The notes under the pieces are model-generated. The model was not told the origin of the DNA. It did not search any database and worked only from the letters and a program-made list of their open reading frames with translations. Below are positions 16,483 through 24,997 of a stretch of DNA of 64,000 nt, piece by piece. Origin of the DNA: Chitinispirillales bacterium ANBcel5 (GTDB lineage: Bacteria; Fibrobacterota; Chitinivibrionia; Chitinivibrionales; Chitinispirillaceae); assembly GCA_029688955.1 (NCBI GenBank), contig JARUKZ010000009.1, forward strand, positions 1 through 64,000, read 5' to 3'. Position numbers and translations under genes: made by a program. Every line of letters starts with the position of its first letter. The first letter of the stretch is position 1.

Positions 16483-18675
16483 ATGCCTGCGACATTAAGC
16501 GCCAATAAAACACAATATCTTTTTCTTTGCGGAGATCTGGAAGAAGATACCTTCAGGGTTATCAGTTTTAATGGTACTGATAAGATTTCTACCCCGTACC
16601 ATTTTACGGTGATATTAAAATCATTAAGAGACGATATCGAGGCTGAGGATCTAATAAACAGAAAATCTTCTCTCTATTTACTTCACCAATATGACTCCTA
16701 CTCTTATTCGGGAGTAGTTTTTGAGTTTGAATACCTTGGCACAGAAGGCAACGAGAGCATTTATAAGGTGGTGATGGTACCCAGGCTTAAGTTGATAGAG
16801 ATGAATAGTCAAACCAGAGTATTTCTAAATATGAGTGTACCTGAGATTATTCAGAAGGTACTGGATGATGCAGCGCTTACCGATTACTATGAATTAACTA
16901 CCAATGACTCTTATCCACAGAGAGAATCAGTTTTGCAGTATCAGGAATCGGATCTCAATTTCATTAGCAGGCTCATGGAAGAGGTTGGGATTTTTTACTT
17001 TTTTTCTGAAGATCCACATGACATGCAGGATCCCTGCACCGTAAAAGGCGAAAAACTGGTGATTACGGACACTTCTTCATCCTTTAGCAGCATTCCGGGA
17101 GATCCTGAAATAATTTTCAGGACACAATCGGGGCAACTGGAGAGTAGTGGTTCAGAAACTTTGGAGTCGGTAAATAAGTTGGTGTGTAAGAAAAGAGCTG
17201 TTCAAAGGGCAGTGATGGTGAAGAATTACAATTATCGCACACCTGAAATTAATCTTTCTGCTCACAAGAAAATTGATAGAGGTATTGCAGGTACTGTCTA
17301 TAACTATGGAACAGAATTTTCGGATATTGATGGAGCAGAACAGGCTGCCGGAGTTGTTGCGGACAGAATCGTTTCCAACAGTGCCGATGTTTCCGGTGAA
17401 AGCACCAGTGCCAGATTCAGAGCAGGGTTACGATTCGATTTAGAACAACATAAACGCCAGAAGTGTAATGATAACTATCTTATCTACTCTGTGTTTCATA
17501 CCGGAGGTCACAACACCTTTGGTACAGGCGCACTCAGGCCTACATACGCCAATAAATTTACTGCTGTTTCATCTGAGTTGGTTGAAAACTTCAGACCCAA
17601 AACAAATGCCCATATTCCCAAAGTGTCTGGTGTTATAAGCGCAATGGTGGAAACAAACGGCTCGCAGTATGCGAGTCTTGATGAGATGGGGCGCTATAAG
17701 GTGCGAATGCCTTTTGATGTAAGTGGTACCCCAAATTCAGAGGCTTCAAAACCAGTTCGTCTTGCTCAGCCCTATAGTGGTGCCAACTACGGGATCCACT
17801 TTCCTTCCCATGAGGGAACTGAACTCATTATGGCATGTATTGACGGCAACCCTAACAGGCCTGTTGCTCTGGGTACTGTTCCCAATGCCAACAATGTCTC
17901 TCCTGTTTCAAGCAACAACTGTATGGAAAACATTATCCGTACAGCTGGTAAAAACGAAATCCTGTTGGATGATACAGAGGAGAAACAGAAGATAAAGATC
18001 AAAACGGCAGCTCTGAACTCGGCGGTCCTTGATGATGAAAACCGACAGCTCTTTTTGCAAACAACAGATGGAAATAAAGTACATCTTGATGATGAAAACG
18101 AGTGCGCGTCATGGAACGCGGGGAAAAATAATATCTCAATGAGTTACAAAAGCGGCGAAGAGGGAATAGTAATTACTACCGCAAATGGTAATATAATTAG
18201 ATCTGATGATGAAAATAAGTGCATTACTATTCAAACAAGTGCTGGTCATTGCATACAGCTTGATGATGATGCCGGGACTATTGTACTTGCTGATTCAAAG
18301 GGAAAAAACAGTGTTACTCTTGATGGTTCGGATGGCCTGATTCTCGACTCCAAAGGAGAGATCACTATCAAAGCCATGAAAGATATAAACATTGAAGGAC
18401 AAAACATCAATTTATCATCTACTCCTGGCGAAATTAATGTCAAAGCAACACAGGATCTGTCACTTGAAGGTTTGAAGCTTAATCAAAAGGCAACTACCGA
18501 TGTTGCCATTGAGGGAATGAATACCAGTATTAAAGCGAATATGAATGCTTCAATGGAAGGCAATCTGGGGGCAGAAGTCAAATCAGGCGTGCAAACTAAA
18601 ATCAGCGGTACAATGACCGAAGTCAGTGGAGATGCTATAAATACCCTGAAGGGTGGTATGGTGATGATTAATTAA
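16483..18675 (+). CDS. vgrG: T6SS spike protein VgrG (TssI)
   Basis: Trimeric puncturing tip of the type VI secretion system. The N-terminal gp27-like region (residues 1-380) contains the family sequence ESVLQYQESDLNFISRLMEEVGIFYFF. An OB-fold (gp5-like) domain follows near 390-470 (MGRYKVRMPFD, then GIHFPSHEGTELIMACIDGNPNRPVALG). A long C-terminal needle region (about 475-730) has repeated short beta units with LDD(E/D)/SDDEN motifs, then many DINIEGQNIN-like strands. No enzymatic domain follows the needle, so this is a structural and not an evolved VgrG. The start has an AGGGGG ribosome binding site. Convergent with tssK-tssL. No PAAR, chaperone or effector gene adjoins it. Confidence 0.95.
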   Translation: MPATLSANKTQYLFLCGDLEEDTFRVISFNGTDKISTPYHFTVILKSLRDDIEAEDLINRKSSLYLLHQYDSYSYSGVVFEFEYLGTEGNESIYKVVMVPRLKLIEMNSQTRVFLNMSVPEIIQKVLDDAALTDYYELTTNDSYPQRESVLQYQESDLNFISRLMEEVGIFYFFSEDPHDMQDPCTVKGEKLVITDTSSSFSSIPGDPEIIFRTQSGQLESSGSETLESVNKLVCKKRAVQRAVMVKNYNYRTPEINLSAHKKIDRGIAGTVYNYGTEFSDIDGAEQAAGVVADRIVSNSADVSGESTSARFRAGLRFDLEQHKRQKCNDNYLIYSVFHTGGHNTFGTGALRPTYANKFTAVSSELVENFRPKTNAHIPKVSGVISAMVETNGSQYASLDEMGRYKVRMPFDVSGTPNSEASKPVRLAQPYSGANYGIHFPSHEGTELIMACIDGNPNRPVALGTVPNANNVSPVSSNNCMENIIRTAGKNEILLDDTEEKQKIKIKTAALNSAVLDDENRQLFLQTTDGNKVHLDDENECASWNAGKNNISMSYKSGEEGIVITTANGNIIRSDDENKCITIQTSAGHCIQLDDDAGTIVLADSKGKNSVTLDGSDGLILDSKGEITIKAMKDINIEGQNINLSSTPGEINVKATQDLSLEGLKLNQKATTDVAIEGMNTSIKANMNASMEGNLGAEVKSGVQTKISGTMTEVSGDAINTLKGGMVMIN

Positions 18676-18677
18676 CT

Positions 18678-18701
18678 ACTGTAGCTTCTATAGGCTACAG
18701 T
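18678..18701. terminator. Hairpin between convergent vgrG and tssL
   Basis: ACTGTAGC and GCTACAGT form an 8-bp perfect stem around an 8-nt loop, directly after the vgrG stop codon. It is placed to act for both strands. The T-runs are poor (ACTCTCTTT on the plus side), so termination is likely but not certain. Confidence 0.5.
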
Positions 18702-18708
18702 ACTCTCT

Positions 18709-19410
18709 TTACCGTGATATGAGCTCAGTGACAAACTTTGCCGAATCTAAGCTTATGAATCGCATTACAAACCATGCTATTATTAAAATTGAAGTAAGAG
18801 CGCTTCCAAAGACCCACAGTGGTAAAATGCCGGTTTTCTGAACACCTTTTTTCTTCTTAGCAACAGACATACGTATTGCATGCGGTGAAAGAGAATCAAT
18901 TCTGTTTTTATCCAGCTTGATAAGTGTTCTGGCAAGATCTCTGATTTTCTCCTCTCGCTCCTCTGCATTGCCTATCTTGTATTTGCCTTCAAAACCAAGA
19001 GAGAGGCAAAGGTAAAAGACTTCAAGGGCATCCAGATTTTTGGCTGGTTCCTGAAGAAGCAGGTCTAATTTCTCATAGAATTCTTTTCCTGCAATATTGT
19101 CGCCGTAGATTTCAAGCTGCATAGGATTAACGATCCACACATCTCTGGCTTCACCGGGTACCGATAAAACAGTTTCATCCAGCAGTGCTATCAGTGCATA
19201 TTTTACTGCTTCTGTTGTTTGTTGCGCAATTCCGATGGCAGAACAGTTTTTTTCAAATTGAGTGATAAAATAGAAAATGAGCTTTCTAAGAGCTTTGGTT
19301 TCACCCAAATCTTCAGCATCGCGCATCTTTATTACAATTAAAAACAGATCTGTACAGAGAGTGCTGAGACTTTCGCGCCTGAATCCTCCTTTGGATAGAT
19401 TCAGGTCCAT
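18709..19410 (-). CDS. tssL: T6SS membrane protein TssL (DotU/IcmH family)
   Basis: Inner-membrane part of the T6SS membrane complex that contacts TssM and TssK. The cytoplasmic DotU domain (residues 15-165) shows the family pattern around KYALIALLDETVLS, LEIYGDNIAGKEFYEKLD and LEVFYLCLSLGFEGKY. One membrane helix near the C-terminus (about 206-225) is followed by only a few residues, so no OmpA-like peptidoglycan-binding domain is present. The ATG at 19410 has no ribosome binding site. A GGAGG at 19463-19459, right behind the tssK stop, fits a CTG start at 19452 and 14 extra residues; see findings. Downstream of tssK in one operon. Confidence 0.92.
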   Translation of the reverse strand: MDLNLSKGGFRRESLSTLCTDLFLIVIKMRDAEDLGETKALRKLIFYFITQFEKNCSAIGIAQQTTEAVKYALIALLDETVLSVPGEARDVWIVNPMQLEIYGDNIAGKEFYEKLDLLLQEPAKNLDALEVFYLCLSLGFEGKYKIGNAEEREEKIRDLARTLIKLDKNRIDSLSPHAIRMSVAKKKKGVQKTGILPLWVFGSALTSILIIAWFVMRFISLDSAKFVTELISR

Positions 19411-19468
19411 GGTCTGAGATATTATTGTTTTGGTAAATGATTTTGTAGCCAGAATCAGCCTCCGTTTG

Positions 19469-20818
19469 TCAGGAGTTTAACGCCAGAAGTTCAAGTTTTA
19501 AATTAGGGTAATCATTTGGAAAATACAAGGCAAGAGAACCGGTAGCCTTTATTCCATCCCATAGTACATGTTTTTGGTTAACTGAAAAATAGATAAAACC
19601 CGGTTTGGAAGAAAGATCTGCCGGAGGATTTGAAGCATACATAATAGGTAAACCGGGCATAGCAGATTGAATAAGTGTATCGAGCTGGTTACGAGGGCTA
19701 ATTTTAATTCGGGAAAGACAGCCTACAACCAGCTCCTTTTGGGGCAGATCTGCCTGAACACCTAAATAAAAACTTGCAACATCAAAGAGCTTCTGGTCAT
19801 TGATTGTGGCAAGGTAGGTAGCAGGGCTAATTTCTGAAAGTGGTATTACTGAGCATCCGGCCTCTATATCAGCTCCCAATATATTGCGAACTACCGTTTC
19901 AAGTTGCACAAAGGACATTGATAGTGATGAGTGTTGATATGGGGGCAGCGAAGCGATACTGGTGTCTGCTGAAAAGGTGCATAACGCTCCGCTAAACTGA
20001 AGTAATACTAAGTAAAGGTCATAAGGGTGAACATTGGGGTTGTTAAACAGATGATTTAAAACAGGTGTATAGGTATTAATTGTTTGAAGAAGAGCCATTG
20101 GAGTCATTTCTGTAGAAGCAAACTCTGCAAAGCCTCCCTTTTGCTGTTTTCTGCCCTGAGAGAGATTGCTGCTTTTCGCGAGAAGCATCTCAAGCATTGA
20201 CCTAAGTTGAGAACAGAGCGTTCCTGAAGCTGAGATATGGAGTATGGGAGGGATAAAACTTTTATCTACTATTACCTGCCCGTTTGCAGTCCTGATCAGT
20301 CTTGCAATGGGCATAGAGGTAAAGTTGTCTCTGGATTCGTTCGCAAACAAAATGGTGAAATTGGTTTGGGCTGTTTCTATATCTTTTTTTTGCTGCCCGA
20401 ACACTTCATCGGTAAGCGATTGATTTCTGCTCTTGTATCTGGCTGCTGTTACTGAAACATTTGGCTCTGTTACAGTAGCCCTTCCGGGAATAGCAAGGGG
20501 TAGTGCAAGGTAAACATCCAGTGACATCTGTTCATGGGAGAAAAAGTCTTCAAAGCTTCGGGTTTGAGGCAGGGAATCGCTGTCCGGGATAGAAAAATAG
20601 GTCCCATCGGGCATTACACCTTTTGCGGTGTTTAGTGAAAAAGTGTTGTTGGCCAGGGCATCCATATTGATGTCGTACTGCAAAAAACCAAAATAGAATT
20701 GGTTATATGCAGAAAATCGGGACTGCATGGATGAAAGCAGAAACCGTTCACTCTGCTGAAAGTGCTGAGGCTGTAAAAATAGTCCTTCTTTCCATACTAC
20801 TTTGTCGTTAGTGAACAT
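19469..20818 (-). CDS. tssK: T6SS baseplate protein TssK
   Basis: Baseplate adaptor joining TssFG wedges to the TssL/TssM membrane complex. The N-terminus (VVWKEGLFLQPQHFQQSERF) is the family hallmark. The middle has the head-domain pattern PRNQLDTLIQSAMPGLPIMY, and the end VLWDGIKATGSLALYFPNDYPNLKLELLAL is also typical. 449 residues, full length. GGGGAG precedes the ATG by 9 nt. First gene of a two-gene leftward operon with tssL, divergent from the PEGA-kinase operon. Confidence 0.95.
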   Translation of the reverse strand: MFTNDKVVWKEGLFLQPQHFQQSERFLLSSMQSRFSAYNQFYFGFLQYDINMDALANNTFSLNTAKGVMPDGTYFSIPDSDSLPQTRSFEDFFSHEQMSLDVYLALPLAIPGRATVTEPNVSVTAARYKSRNQSLTDEVFGQQKKDIETAQTNFTILFANESRDNFTSMPIARLIRTANGQVIVDKSFIPPILHISASGTLCSQLRSMLEMLLAKSSNLSQGRKQQKGGFAEFASTEMTPMALLQTINTYTPVLNHLFNNPNVHPYDLYLVLLQFSGALCTFSADTSIASLPPYQHSSLSMSFVQLETVVRNILGADIEAGCSVIPLSEISPATYLATINDQKLFDVASFYLGVQADLPQKELVVGCLSRIKISPRNQLDTLIQSAMPGLPIMYASNPPADLSSKPGFIYFSVNQKHVLWDGIKATGSLALYFPNDYPNLKLELLALNS

Positions 20819-21081
20819 AATTTTAGTTCTCCCCTGACCAAATAAACGGTTTTGATTTCTCAGTCTTTTGGATTAATGAAATATTTGATATGTTATAACA
20901 AGAAATCATATTATTATATTGCGGATAAATTATATTGTGCATAACCCTTTTTGGATGCAAGCGCCTTTATCATAATATAGTTTATCGCTAAAGAGATGTA
21001 CATAATGGATATGCATCTAAGGTACTGTAAATTAATTTAGACCCAAAGTATGTCTCTTTTACAACAATAATGGAAGATGAT
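20819..21081. other. Divergent regulatory gap, tssK / PEGA operon
   Basis: AT-rich, 263 bp, with no gene. It must carry promoters for the leftward tssK-tssL and the rightward PEGA-kinase operon. I do not see a box pair clear enough to assign. Confidence 0.4.
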
Positions 21082-21816
21082 ATGAAAAAAAACTATCCAT
21101 TTAAAATATTTAGTATAGTAGTTCTCTTCTTTGGTGTTGTTTGGGCAAACGAGGGTACTCTTTCTGTTATAACAGATCCACCGGGAGTGGAGATATGGGT
21201 GGGGGAGAACTTTATAGGTAATTCGCCTGTTAATGAAAGAAGGTTGCCTGCTGGAAGATACAATGTGCGAATTGTGGATCCTGTGCAGAGAATCAGCCAT
21301 TCTGAGCAGGTCGTAATTGAAGCCAATAGAAGTGTAATGCTTGAAAAAAATCTTGCTCGTCGCTACGGTAAGCTTGAGGTGAACAGTGAACCAAAGGGAG
21401 CAGAGGTTTTTTTAACGGTACCACTTGGTACAACACCTGTATCAAATGACTTTATTATTCCCGGTCAGTACCTTGTTGAAATCAGGTATCCAGACCAGGA
21501 GTGCTCATTTTCAACAAAAAATGTAGTCGTTCGTGAAGGACAATCTGCTTTTATCACTGACACGCTGAAGTTGGTGGTGGAGGAGATTGAGGAGGAGCCC
21601 CAAAAACTATTTACCCCTAAAGCATGGGCCCGTATTGGGCTTGGAGTTGGTGCGTTGGCTGGAATGGGATGGGCAATCTATGAAAACGGACTGGCCAGAA
21701 AGTTTCGATCGGAATTCAGGGATAATAGAGCATCTTCTGCAGAGGTACGCAGGAATATTGGAATTATTACCGGCTCTGTATGTGTGTTGGCATTTGAGAT
21801 TATTGCATTCTTTTAA
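21082..21816 (+). CDS. PEGA-domain protein with C-terminal membrane hairpin, T6SS-linked
   Basis: A 244-residue exported protein. It has a signal peptide (1-22, no lipobox cysteine), two PEGA domains (about 26-88, beginning GTLSVITDPPGVEIWVGENF, and 97-160, beginning GKLEVNSEPKGAEVFL), an acidic linker, and two membrane helices (about 182-200 and 226-243) separated by a basic 25-residue loop. PEGA domains are surface or periplasmic beta modules often linked to peptidoglycan or polysaccharide binding; the role here is unknown. The start at 21082 has GGAAG 5 nt upstream. It is the first gene of a three-gene run with the Ser/Thr kinase and DUF2169 protein. The C-terminal hairpin resembles that of the last gene of the T6SS operon. 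Confidence 0.75.
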   Translation: MKKNYPFKIFSIVVLFFGVVWANEGTLSVITDPPGVEIWVGENFIGNSPVNERRLPAGRYNVRIVDPVQRISHSEQVVIEANRSVMLEKNLARRYGKLEVNSEPKGAEVFLTVPLGTTPVSNDFIIPGQYLVEIRYPDQECSFSTKNVVVREGQSAFITDTLKLVVEEIEEEPQKLFTPKAWARIGLGVGALAGMGWAIYENGLARKFRSEFRDNRASSAEVRRNIGIITGSVCVLAFEIIAFF

Positions 21817-21833
21817 TTAGGTAGGAACAGGTT

Positions 21834-23873
21834 ATGGAAAATAAAAGCGGCAATTCCCATGAAGAGCAAAATCTGGATAAAACCATAGATGAAAATATGA
21901 GTGAGGAACTGCTCCAGCAGAAAAACACTCAAGATGGAGTAGTGAAAAAAAAGGTAACCGGTTCAGTTAACCCATACACCCAAATCTCTAAAACATCAAC
22001 TCCACTTTCAGGCCCCATGCCGCCTTCTGACCTTCCCGATGGCTCAGAGCCTTTGCCTCTGGGAAGCGGCGTTATCGCTAATATGCTCGGTGAAGGTGGA
22101 ATGGCAAGAGTGTATAAAATCTGGAATGAGCAGCTGGAAGTATTTAGAGCTGTAAAAGTCTTTCTCTCAACCGGGCAACCTGAGTCAAGAAAACGATTTG
22201 AAACTGAAATTAAAATTTCAGCCAAATTACACCATCCAAACATTATAGAAACCTATTCTGTTGGTGAGTGGAATGAGTTACCCTACATAGAAATGGAACT
22301 GGTTGAAGGCGTTTCTCTTGAGGATTTTATCGAGCAATACGGAAAATTACCACTTAAGGTATGTGTTGCAATTGGTATTCAGGTTTCAAAAGCTCTTAAT
22401 TATGCTCACAATCAGGAGTTTCTGTTGTATGGTAAAACCTACAAAGGAATTATTCACAGGGATCTTAAACCTGCCAACATAATGCTCAGTAACACAGGCA
22501 TTGTAAAGATGCTTGACTTTGGTATCGCACGTCCAACAGAGGTTGGATTACATACTGTTGCCGGAAATATAGTAGGGACTCTTCCATACTTATCTCCGGA
22601 GCAACTTGATGACAAAAATATTGACCAAAGAAGTGATATTTATTCTCTTGGTACCATTCTTTATGAATCTCTTACCGGAGAAAAAACATTTCCACAAGAT
22701 ACCGTCACTTCTCTTATGAAAATGAAAGTAATCAATCAATACAGAAAGTTTGATTCTTTTACCATTAAATCAAACCCTCAGTTAGAAAAAGTTATAGAGA
22801 AGTGTTTAAGTCAGAGTAAAACACAAAGGTATACAACTGCTAATGAGCTTGAAGCTGCTCTTAGTGCTGTATACAGAAAATTAACCTCAGAGCCTCCCGA
22901 AGATATACTTAATAGATTTGCGAATAATCCTGATGAGTTTGCTGATTCCAATAAAAAAGCAGGAAAAAAGATCGCATTTCCAAAACTACCTAAAATCTCA
23001 TCGAAAAAAAGTGAGCTTACTAATTATCTATATATTATCGGTTCATCTGTTTTGGGCACTGTCGTACTGATTGTTGCGCTTCTGTTTTTATTTAGATCCG
23101 ATTCAACAGAGGAAACTGATCTGGCAGCAGCTTCTGACACGGTTGCAGCAGTTCCTACTTTTGACCCTCTTTATCATCCGGATCCACAGGATGATAAAGA
23201 GGGTGACTCAGAACAAGATGCCACTGAAGAACCTGGTGGGAGACCTGAGCCATCATCTCCAAGGGGTGCAGAACCTTCGACACCCGAGCCTACACCAACC
23301 AGGCCATCAACACCAACACCACCACCGCCTTCACCTCCACCTCCACCAAGAGTATCGCCTTTGGATCAGCTGAAGGAAAAATATAATAATGATGATCTTG
23401 TGGCCGTAGGAATTGCTGCAGCTCAGTCATATCAGTTTCAAGACGCGATTAAAGCACTTGAGGCAGTAAATGAAAATAATCCCGGGTTTCAAAATGGGCA
23501 GATTTATCTTGCCATGGCTTACGTTGAAACAAATCAATTGGCAAAAGCCTCTGCTGTGCTAAATAGAGTAACCAGCAGAGATGGATTTGTTGCCTTGCTA
23601 AGAGGGCGGGTTGCTTACAACCAGGGAAAAGATAGAGAGGCCATTTCTATATTGGGACAGGCTCTTACCAGCCCCAGTTCTATAATCGGCGCAAGAGAGA
23701 TCCGAAGTGATGCACTATATTATACAGCTTTGGCCCGGGAAAGAATTCACAAAAACAATCCTTCCGGTGAATCAAGGCGCAATGCTATGGCTGCATGGAA
23801 TAGCGTAAAACAATTTTACCCTTCAGACCATGCGAGATTTAGAACTGCTAATGAAAGATTATCTGGCTTATAA
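21834..23873 (+). CDS. Membrane Ser/Thr protein kinase, PpkA-like
   Basis: A 679-residue Hanks-type kinase. The first 75 residues are polar. The kinase domain covers about 76-345: glycine loop GEGGMARV (86-93), ATP-binding Lys108 in AVKV, catalytic loop HRDLKPANIM (208-217), DFGIARP (228-234) and LSPEQLD (253-259). A single membrane helix (about 391-413) leads to an acidic, then Pro/Thr-rich linker (about 460-515) and a C-terminal tetratricopeptide-like domain (about 520-679, QDAIKALEAV, KASAVLNRV, REAISILGQAL). In other T6SS, PpkA kinases activate secretion by phosphorylating FHA proteins. An FHA protein is encoded 1.1 kb downstream on the other strand. No PppA phosphatase is in the window. 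Confidence 0.88.
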   Translation: MENKSGNSHEEQNLDKTIDENMSEELLQQKNTQDGVVKKKVTGSVNPYTQISKTSTPLSGPMPPSDLPDGSEPLPLGSGVIANMLGEGGMARVYKIWNEQLEVFRAVKVFLSTGQPESRKRFETEIKISAKLHHPNIIETYSVGEWNELPYIEMELVEGVSLEDFIEQYGKLPLKVCVAIGIQVSKALNYAHNQEFLLYGKTYKGIIHRDLKPANIMLSNTGIVKMLDFGIARPTEVGLHTVAGNIVGTLPYLSPEQLDDKNIDQRSDIYSLGTILYESLTGEKTFPQDTVTSLMKMKVINQYRKFDSFTIKSNPQLEKVIEKCLSQSKTQRYTTANELEAALSAVYRKLTSEPPEDILNRFANNPDEFADSNKKAGKKIAFPKLPKISSKKSELTNYLYIIGSSVLGTVVLIVALLFLFRSDSTEETDLAAASDTVAAVPTFDPLYHPDPQDDKEGDSEQDATEEPGGRPEPSSPRGAEPSTPEPTPTRPSTPTPPPPSPPPPPRVSPLDQLKEKYNNDDLVAVGIAAAQSYQFQDAIKALEAVNENNPGFQNGQIYLAMAYVETNQLAKASAVLNRVTSRDGFVALLRGRVAYNQGKDREAISILGQALTSPSSIIGAREIRSDALYYTALARERIHKNNPSGESRRNAMAAWNSVKQFYPSDHARFRTANERLSGL

Positions 23874-23919
23874 AGAAGTACCAGGGGTTTAATTAGAGTG
23901 AAGATAGGCAGGTAGACGA

Positions 23920-24987
23920 ATGTGGCAAACACGATCTGTTCAGGGAAGTGGTCCATCAGCAAAACCTATACTCTCAGTTCTTGCCAAGAAAACCTACTCA
24001 ATAGAGCATAATACTGTTGCGCAGGTTTCTGAAGATCAGATTGAAATGGTTGATACTGACACCTTTGAAGATCCTCAAAATCCTTCCTATTCTGAAGTTT
24101 TAGCCGAGTCGGATCTTCAGGCGTTTAAACCATCAACCGATTTCATAGTTATAGGAAACGCTCATGCTCCGGGTTCAAAGCAGGCATATCATCTTGACTG
24201 CCAGATAATCGCCGGGCCTTATAATAAAACGATTCGTGTGTTTGGAGACAGAAAACTTCAATACCGTCCTCTCAGAGGACTTTCCTTTTCAGATCCGGAG
24301 CCTTTCAGTGAAATAGCGTTGGGGTATAAAAATGCCTATGGGGGTGTTACCTGTTCTAAAGATGGTACACCATTTGTGTTTTATCCTAACCCTATCGGCA
24401 ATGGCTTTACGCTTAAAGGTGCACTTGAAGATGCTTCTGAGCTTAAGGTACCAAATCAGGAGAATCCGGAGTATCCGCTTGTTGCAGATGATATGATTTT
24501 GGGGAAATTTTCACAGTGGAAAGAACTTCCTTTACCGGCCTCACTAGGTTGGACAAGGAGAAATTTTTATCCCAGATACACCTTCTGTGGTGTTTTTCCA
24601 GAGCATCTTGAAGGCGCGATGGAAAATTTAGAGAATATGAAAAAAAAGAATCCGCAGATGCGTAGTATGAAAATACCATCTATGGATTTTCGTTTTTACC
24701 AGGGAGCATCAGAAGGGTTGTGGGGTAAGCGTCTGGTAGGAAATGAACAAATACAATTAAAAAATTTGGACCCAAAGTTTCCACTATTTAAAACAGCATT
24801 ACCTGGTGAAACTCCCTGTATATCACTTGATGTAGGGAATGGTGCCAAAGAATTAAAACCATACCTTGATACAGTTGTTGTAGATAAGCCTAAAAATCTG
24901 GTTACTCTTTTATGGCGTGGCACCGAAACATTCGAGTGTTTAGAGGATTTGATGGAAATAGAAACACTTAAGTATACTGCACAATAA
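23920..24987 (+). CDS. DUF2169 family T6SS accessory protein
   Basis: A 355-residue protein of the DUF2169 family, which is typically encoded near vgrG, PAAR or effector genes and thought to help load T6SS cargo. Family features are an opening strand with KPILSVLAKKTYSI, the DFIVIGNAHAPG block near residue 73 and IRVFGDRKLQ near 107, followed by GYKNAYGGV and NPIGNGF motifs and LPASLGWTRRNFYPR. No PAAR or effector is adjacent. It is probably co-transcribed with the kinase gene (47-nt gap), and convergent with the FHA-lytic transglycosylase gene only 10 bp away. Cytoplasmic, no signal peptide. Confidence 0.85.
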   Translation: MWQTRSVQGSGPSAKPILSVLAKKTYSIEHNTVAQVSEDQIEMVDTDTFEDPQNPSYSEVLAESDLQAFKPSTDFIVIGNAHAPGSKQAYHLDCQIIAGPYNKTIRVFGDRKLQYRPLRGLSFSDPEPFSEIALGYKNAYGGVTCSKDGTPFVFYPNPIGNGFTLKGALEDASELKVPNQENPEYPLVADDMILGKFSQWKELPLPASLGWTRRNFYPRYTFCGVFPEHLEGAMENLENMKKKNPQMRSMKIPSMDFRFYQGASEGLWGKRLVGNEQIQLKNLDPKFPLFKTALPGETPCISLDVGNGAKELKPYLDTVVVDKPKNLVTLLWRGTETFECLEDLMEIETLKYTAQ

Positions 24988-24997
24988 GGTTCTGTTT

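Noticed and set aside
21834-23873. Eukaryote-like signalling island unrelated to T6SS
   Set aside because: The kinase lies inside the T6SS locus, next to DUF2169 and FHA proteins, so the PpkA-type role explains it better.
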